DNA of 9,858 nt from assembly GCA_009781525.1 (NCBI GenBank), contig WQXZ01000054.1, positions 1 to 9,858 on the forward strand. Reading direction: 5' to 3'. The position numbers and the translations under genes are program-made. The stretch is from Coriobacteriia bacterium. GTDB taxonomy: Bacteria; Actinomycetota; Coriobacteriia; Coriobacteriales; UBA8131. The stretch's first letter is position 1; each line of letters starts with the position of its first letter. This document shows, piece after piece, positions 5,716-9,858 of the stretch. Under the pieces are notes generated by a model. That model was not told the DNA's origin and ran no database searches. It was given only the letters and a program-made list of their open reading frames with translations.

Positions 5716-8329
5716 CCTACAAGCCCAAAGCAATCCGCGCCACCAGCATCAGCAGCCCAAGCTGCCCGAGCCGCGCCAGCAGTCCGAGCCGCGCGACCAG
5801 CGCCAACTGCGCAAGCCGCAGTACATCCTGGCGCTGGACACCGCGACAACGCAGGTGGCTATTGCCGTTGGTGTAAGCAATACAGACCTCTTTTCGGCAA
5901 CACACTTAAGCCCCAGCGACATCAGCCTGGTTGTCAGCGCGGACTTTCAGGCTGCCAGGCAGGCAAACGTATCGTTACTGCCGGCAATTGACAGACTGCT
6001 CAGTCAACAGGGCATCGCAAAGGCTGAGCTGGCAGCGATAGTCTGCGGGCTTGGCCCAGGCTCATTCACAGGCGTACGCATCGCTCTGGCTACAGCCAAG
6101 GGACTGGCGCGCGCCCTACATCTGCCCCTCTTCGGCGTGAGCACGCTGGATGCAGTTGCCTGGCAAGCCTGGGCAAACGGCATGTCAGGCATCGTTGCCG
6201 TTGTTGGCGACGCGATGAGAAACGAGATATATCCCGCCCGCTATCATCTGGACGACAGTGGTGTTATCAGGCTTGACTACATAAGCGTCAGCAAGGTCGA
6301 TGCCACACTGAAGCGCTGGCAGGACCAGCAGAACAAATTAACCCTGATCGGCGACGGTCTTTTCAAGTTCGCCGACCAGTTCGAACCAGACAGCCTTTTC
6401 ACGCTGGCTGACCAAAAAAACTGGCTGCCAACAGGACACGGCTTGCTAATGGCAATGGCTGACAGCTGGGGCGAGATTCGCCACACCGGCAATGCCGGAG
6501 CGATTCTGCCGATTTATACCAGGCTCTCAGATGCCGAAGAAAACGAACGTATCCGCCTGGCTGAAGGCGGACAGATCGCACAAGGTTCGCTGCTTGATGT
6601 TCCCCTCAGCGGCGTGGTCGAGCTGCCCGAAAGCGGTATCCACTACCGTCCGATGGCTGCCCAGGACACCCCCTGGGTGGCAGCGCTTGAAGCCGAGTGC
6701 TTTAACGACAGCCCCGGTAGCGGTGAGTGCTGGGACGAAGCCGCGTTTCGCGCAGAGCTCAATGCCAGGGACCGCAGCTGGTGGGTCGCCTGGCGCGAGC
6801 AGGAGCTGGTCGGCTACACCGGTGGAATGCTGATTGACGGCGACCTGCACATCCTTGACCTGGCTGTCAGCGAGCGCCATCGCCGTGCCGGCATCGCCAG
6901 CGCCCTGCTGAGCCACCTGCTCGAAGACGCCCGCGCCCTCGGAGCCAAGACCGCTAGCCTCGAGGTCCGCGCCTCGAACCAGGCTGCAATCGCCCTTTAC
7001 GCCCGCTTCGGCTTCGAAACAGAAGGGCTCCGCCCCGGCTACTATTCACCTCCAACTGACAGCGCACCACGTGAGGACGCCCTGATACTCCGCGCCAATG
7101 TCGCTATGCAAAACCAAGCCGAGAATATAAATTATGGGGATAAAACCTCCGCGATCTTATCCATAGAATCTGGTGCAGCTGGCGAGGGGTTAAACCTGAA
7201 AGGGTTTCGCGCCTATGCTAGTCCGGTGATTTTGGCAATCGAGACATCCTGCGACGAGACAGCAGCGGCTGTAATCACGGGGGACGGCAAGGTTTTGGCA
7301 AACACGGTTGCCACGCAGGTCGACTATCACGCGCGGTTCGGGGGAGTTGTGCCCGAAATCGCGTCGCGCAAGCACACCGAGGCGATTGTCGGGGTGGTTG
7401 ACCAGGCAATGGAGCAGGCTGGACTCTGCGACTGGAGCGAGCTTGATGCTGTGGCAGTGACTTATACTCCCGGGTTGATTGGCGCGTTGGTGGTCGGCGT
7501 AGCCTTTGCCAAGGCGTTGGCATGGGGAGCGGATCTGCCGCTGGTTCAGGTTAACCACATGGAAGGACATGTCTACGCCAATCGGCTGTACAGGGTGGAG
7601 CAGGCGGAGTCCGCAGACACGAGTGTGGCTGGCGACGACTCCGAAAGCGCAAGCCTGCCAATCCCTGCTCTCTTCGAGATGCAGGATCAGCCATCGCCAC
7701 CATTTGTTATTGCTTTGCTGTCGGGCGGGCACACGATGTTGGTGCACGTGCAGCAATGGGGGCGCTATCACGTTCTCGGACAGACACTTGACGATGCTGT
7801 TGGCGAAGCTTTTGATAAGGTTGCCAAGGCACTTGGGCTTGGCTATCCTGGCGGGCCGGTGATTTCGCGGCTGGCTGCCGAGGGAAACAGCGAGGCGATC
7901 GCCTTTCCGCGGGCATTGCTGCATACGCATGACTATAGCTTCTCGCTTTCGGGCTTAAAAACTGCGGTCATCAGCTATATTCGCAGCCAGCAGGAGGCTG
8001 GCGCAGAAATAAACCTACCGGATATCTCTGCTTCATTTCAGCAGGCGGTAATCGATGTTCAGGTAGCCAAAGCCAGGCTGGCTTGCGAGCAGACCGGTGT
8101 CAAGGCCTTCGGCCTGGGTGGTGGAGTAGCTGCCAATCAGGCTTTGCGCGAGGCATATATCAAAGAATTGACTGCTGACGGAATCACGGTATACTTTCCA
8201 CCTCTGGTACTTTGCTCGGACAATGCAGCGATGATTGCTGCTACTGCGCTGGACAGATATGCCAGGGGGCTTTTTATGCCTCTTGATGGCGATGCGTCTG
8301 CGCAATCCGATCTCAGCATAGATTATTAA
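5708..8329 (+). CDS. tsaD: TsaB-RimI-TsaD fusion (t6A transferase and N-acetyltransferase)
   Basis: An 873-residue fusion. Residues 1-38 are a Gln/Pro/Arg-rich extension. TsaB spans about 39-300, with ILALDTAT and GLGPGSFTG (114-122); this domain is the dimerisation partner of TsaD. A RimI-like GNAT domain spans about 311-465, with the acetyl-CoA motif RRAGIA (392-397), LEVRASNQAAIALY and FGFETEGLRPGYY; RimI acetylates the ribosomal protein S18 N-terminus in E. coli. A linker at about 466-505 leads to TsaD, which starts at VILAIETSCDET (507). The metal ligands are His617 and His621 in HMEGH and Asp838 in CSDNAAM, and SGGHT is at 672-676. An acidic, Ser-rich insertion lies at about 630-663. 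TsaD transfers threonylcarbamoyl from its adenylate to tRNA A37. An upstream ATG at 5615 is open but lies within tsaE; ATG 5708 is preferred because it overlaps the tsaE stop by 8 nt. No good ribosome site is visible, so coupling is likely. Confidence 0.94.
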   Translation: MTDLQAQSNPRHQHQQPKLPEPRQQSEPRDQRQLRKPQYILALDTATTQVAIAVGVSNTDLFSATHLSPSDISLVVSADFQAARQANVSLLPAIDRLLSQQGIAKAELAAIVCGLGPGSFTGVRIALATAKGLARALHLPLFGVSTLDAVAWQAWANGMSGIVAVVGDAMRNEIYPARYHLDDSGVIRLDYISVSKVDATLKRWQDQQNKLTLIGDGLFKFADQFEPDSLFTLADQKNWLPTGHGLLMAMADSWGEIRHTGNAGAILPIYTRLSDAEENERIRLAEGGQIAQGSLLDVPLSGVVELPESGIHYRPMAAQDTPWVAALEAECFNDSPGSGECWDEAAFRAELNARDRSWWVAWREQELVGYTGGMLIDGDLHILDLAVSERHRRAGIASALLSHLLEDARALGAKTASLEVRASNQAAIALYARFGFETEGLRPGYYSPPTDSAPREDALILRANVAMQNQAENINYGDKTSAILSIESGAAGEGLNLKGFRAYASPVILAIETSCDETAAAVITGDGKVLANTVATQVDYHARFGGVVPEIASRKHTEAIVGVVDQAMEQAGLCDWSELDAVAVTYTPGLIGALVVGVAFAKALAWGADLPLVQVNHMEGHVYANRLYRVEQAESADTSVAGDDSESASLPIPALFEMQDQPSPPFVIALLSGGHTMLVHVQQWGRYHVLGQTLDDAVGEAFDKVAKALGLGYPGGPVISRLAAEGNSEAIAFPRALLHTHDYSFSLSGLKTAVISYIRSQQEAGAEINLPDISASFQQAVIDVQVAKARLACEQTGVKAFGLGGGVAANQALREAYIKELTADGITVYFPPLVLCSDNAAMIAATALDRYARGLFMPLDGDASAQSDLSIDY

Positions 8330-8348
8330 AGTAAAGGATTATCTTTTG

Positions 8349-9858
8349 GTGTCTGGCACTGAAACCACTATACCTATACCTGATAACGCTGGTAGCGATG
8401 TTCAGCAGATGCAGCATTCGCTGCGCTTTGAGAGCGTCAGCTACAGCTATTCGGGTAGTCAGGACGCAGCGCTAAAAGATGTTAGTTTTGCGATATTACC
8501 AGGCAGCTATGTTGTGCTGCTGGGAGCGAATGGCTCTGGTAAATCAACCCTGGCGCACCTTGCCAATGGCTTACAGGAACCCAGCTCAGGTAACGTTATC
8601 GCAGATGGACTTAACTCACGAGATACTGACACGCTCTGGCACCTGCGCCAGCTGGTCGGGTTGGTGTCGCAAGATCCAGACGAGCAGATCGTCAGCTCCA
8701 CAGTTATCGATGAAGTAGCTTTCGGTCCGGAGAACCTGGGGGTCGATCCGCCAGAGATCGCCCGTCTGGTAGAGCAGAGTCTGGCAGCCGTAGGTTTGAG
8801 CCACCTGGCTGACCGCGATCCCAATACGCTTTCCGGCGGCCAAAAGCAGCGTCTGGTGCTGGCTGGGATTCTTGCTATGCAACCGCGCTATCTGGTACTG
8901 GATGAACCGACTTCGATGCTTGATAAAGAGTCGGTGCAAGAATTCATCGCCATCATCGAAAAGCTTCGCCAGGAAGGCCATGGCATTCTGCATATCACTC
9001 ACGATCTCGACCTGGCAGCAAGTGCCGATGAGGCGGTTGTTTTGAGCAACAGTCAGCTGGTCTACCACGGTAGTCCGCAGGCTTTGCTGGCTGACCAGGA
9101 GAGCCTTTTTGCCTGGAAGCTGGATGTGCCGATAGACGAAACGCTGATTGGCGAGTCGGAGCAGACTGTATACGATGTTAACGATGTTGTGGCTCAGCCG
9201 ACCGAGCAAGAAGGCGCCAGTAACAACACCAAAAGGCAGAAACTTGAGCTTAGCAACGTGCACTTCAGTTACGCCAGCTACAACGAGGCTCCATTAAGTG
9301 TGCTCGCAGGTCTTGACCTTGCCTTGACTCCCGGAAGCTACACCCTGATCAGTGGAGCCAGTGGAGCCGGCAAGTCAACCTTGCTTCGCCTTGCAACCGG
9401 GCTGCTGCAACCCGAGCAGGGAACAGTCGGCTTCGTGGCTTCGGAAGGCGGTGAAGGTAGTGGCAACAGCAATAGCGGTAACAGCCAAATCGCCAGCCAG
9501 TCTCACCAGGTAAAACCTACTCCGGTCAGACCGGGGCAGGTTGGCCTGGTGTTCCAACACCCTGAGGATCAATTGTTCGCCTCGACAGTCGCTGAGGATA
9601 TCGCTTTCGGTCCCAGAAACCTCGGTCTTATCCCCAAGATTAAGAGTGGCAGGCAAAATAAAAAGGCGAATGCGTCCGATGAGCAGGCACAATTGCTCGA
9701 AAACGAGTTGGTGGCGTGGGCTTTGGGGTCCGTTGGGCTTGATGCCGAGGCCTTTGCTATGCGGTCTCCATTTATGCTTTCAGGTGGAGAAATGCGCCGT
9801 GTTGCGCTGGCGGGGGTGCTGGCTATGCAGCCGGATGTGCTGATCATGGACGAACCCA
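8349..9858 (+). CDS. Double-domain ECF transporter ATPase, 3' truncated by window edge
   Basis: This is the cytoplasmic ATPase of an energy-coupling-factor importer for vitamins or metals, with two ABC domains fused. Domain 1 has Walker A GANGSGKST (59-67), Q-loop VSQDPDEQIV, signature LSGGQKQR (161-168), Walker B YLVLDEPTSMLD (from 181) and the switch His218 in HITHD. Domain 2 has Walker A GASGAGKST (336-344), Q-loop VFQHPEDQLF, signature LSGGEMRR (477-484) and the start of Walker B VLIMDEP, where the window ends. The DPDEQ/HPEDQ Q-loops followed by AFGP-xNLG are typical of EcfA proteins, and the two halves correspond to separate EcfA-type subunits elsewhere. A Gly/Ser/Asn-rich linker breaks domain 2 before its Q-loop. 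AAAGGA (8333-8338) supports GTG 8349 or the adjacent TTG 8346; ATG 8409 is a weaker choice. The gene follows the t6A fusion by 19 nt. Substrate-binding and EcfT partners are not visible. Confidence 0.92.
   Translation, partial: MSGTETTIPIPDNAGSDVQQMQHSLRFESVSYSYSGSQDAALKDVSFAILPGSYVVLLGANGSGKSTLAHLANGLQEPSSGNVIADGLNSRDTDTLWHLRQLVGLVSQDPDEQIVSSTVIDEVAFGPENLGVDPPEIARLVEQSLAAVGLSHLADRDPNTLSGGQKQRLVLAGILAMQPRYLVLDEPTSMLDKESVQEFIAIIEKLRQEGHGILHITHDLDLAASADEAVVLSNSQLVYHGSPQALLADQESLFAWKLDVPIDETLIGESEQTVYDVNDVVAQPTEQEGASNNTKRQKLELSNVHFSYASYNEAPLSVLAGLDLALTPGSYTLISGASGAGKSTLLRLATGLLQPEQGTVGFVASEGGEGSGNSNSGNSQIASQSHQVKPTPVRPGQVGLVFQHPEDQLFASTVAEDIAFGPRNLGLIPKIKSGRQNKKANASDEQAQLLENELVAWALGSVGLDAEAFAMRSPFMLSGGEMRRVALAGVLAMQPDVLIMDEP

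Noticed and set aside
5242..5733. Minus-strand frame rich in Arg and Cys
   Set aside because: Its composition simply reflects the complement of the Ala/Pro-rich insertion of TsaE.
7190..7930. Long open frame of 246 codons on the minus strand
   Set aside because: It lies wholly within the strongly supported TsaD domain on the + strand, has no recognisable motif and is a frame shadow of GC-biased coding DNA.
8616..9263. Minus-strand open frame of 215 codons
   Set aside because: It overlaps the first ABC domain of the ECF ATPase, which has all its motifs on the + strand.

Overview
The window suggests an actinobacterium, most likely of the class Coriobacteriia (Eggerthella/Cryptobacterium-like), of intermediate GC. 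I infer this from the order alr - (uracil-DNA glycosylase) - tsaE - tsaB/rimI/tsaD, which extends the actinobacterial alr-tsaE-tsaB-rimI-tsaD order known from Mycobacterium. The TsaB-RimI-TsaD polypeptide fusion and the fused tandem energy-coupling-factor ATPase also fit. No 16S or other phylogenetic marker is present, so this is an inference from synteny and domain architecture.

Layout. Positions 1-560 carry no supportable gene. They hold a 151-bp element bounded by 35-bp near-perfect inverted repeats, a G-run repeat with G-quadruplex potential, a degenerate 29-bp tandem duplication, a partial third copy of the inverted-repeat sequence, and a promoter-like TATAAT. Positions 561-2965 hold an envelope cluster: a DUF4349 lipoprotein, an MntP manganese exporter with an unusual four-cysteine loop, and a small GerMN-domain lipoprotein that starts 2 nt after mntP. 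Positions 2966-3197 are an intergenic leader with a palindrome and a candidate structured RNA. Positions 3198-9858 look like one co-directional operon: alanine racemase, family-4 uracil-DNA glycosylase, TsaE, the TsaB-RimI-TsaD fusion, and the start of a double-ATPase ECF transporter protein that runs off the right edge. Every supported gene is on the + strand.

How the genes work together. TsaE plus the TsaB-RimI-TsaD fusion supply most of the tRNA t6A37 machinery; the TsaC/Sua5 partner that makes threonylcarbamoyl-AMP is not in the window. RimI is embedded between the two ASKHA domains, so the order of the separate genes in Gram-positive bacteria (tsaE, tsaB, rimI, tsaD) is kept within one protein. 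Alr supplies D-alanine for peptidoglycan, the glycosylase repairs uracil in DNA, and the ECF ATPase would power vitamin or metal uptake. Short overlaps (4 nt and 8 nt) tie the glycosylase, tsaE and the fusion together translationally.

I see no wholly new multi-gene system. The points most worth a second look are the inverted-repeat element, the folded leader upstream of alr, the Cys-loop of MntP, and the low-complexity insertions in the t6A proteins.
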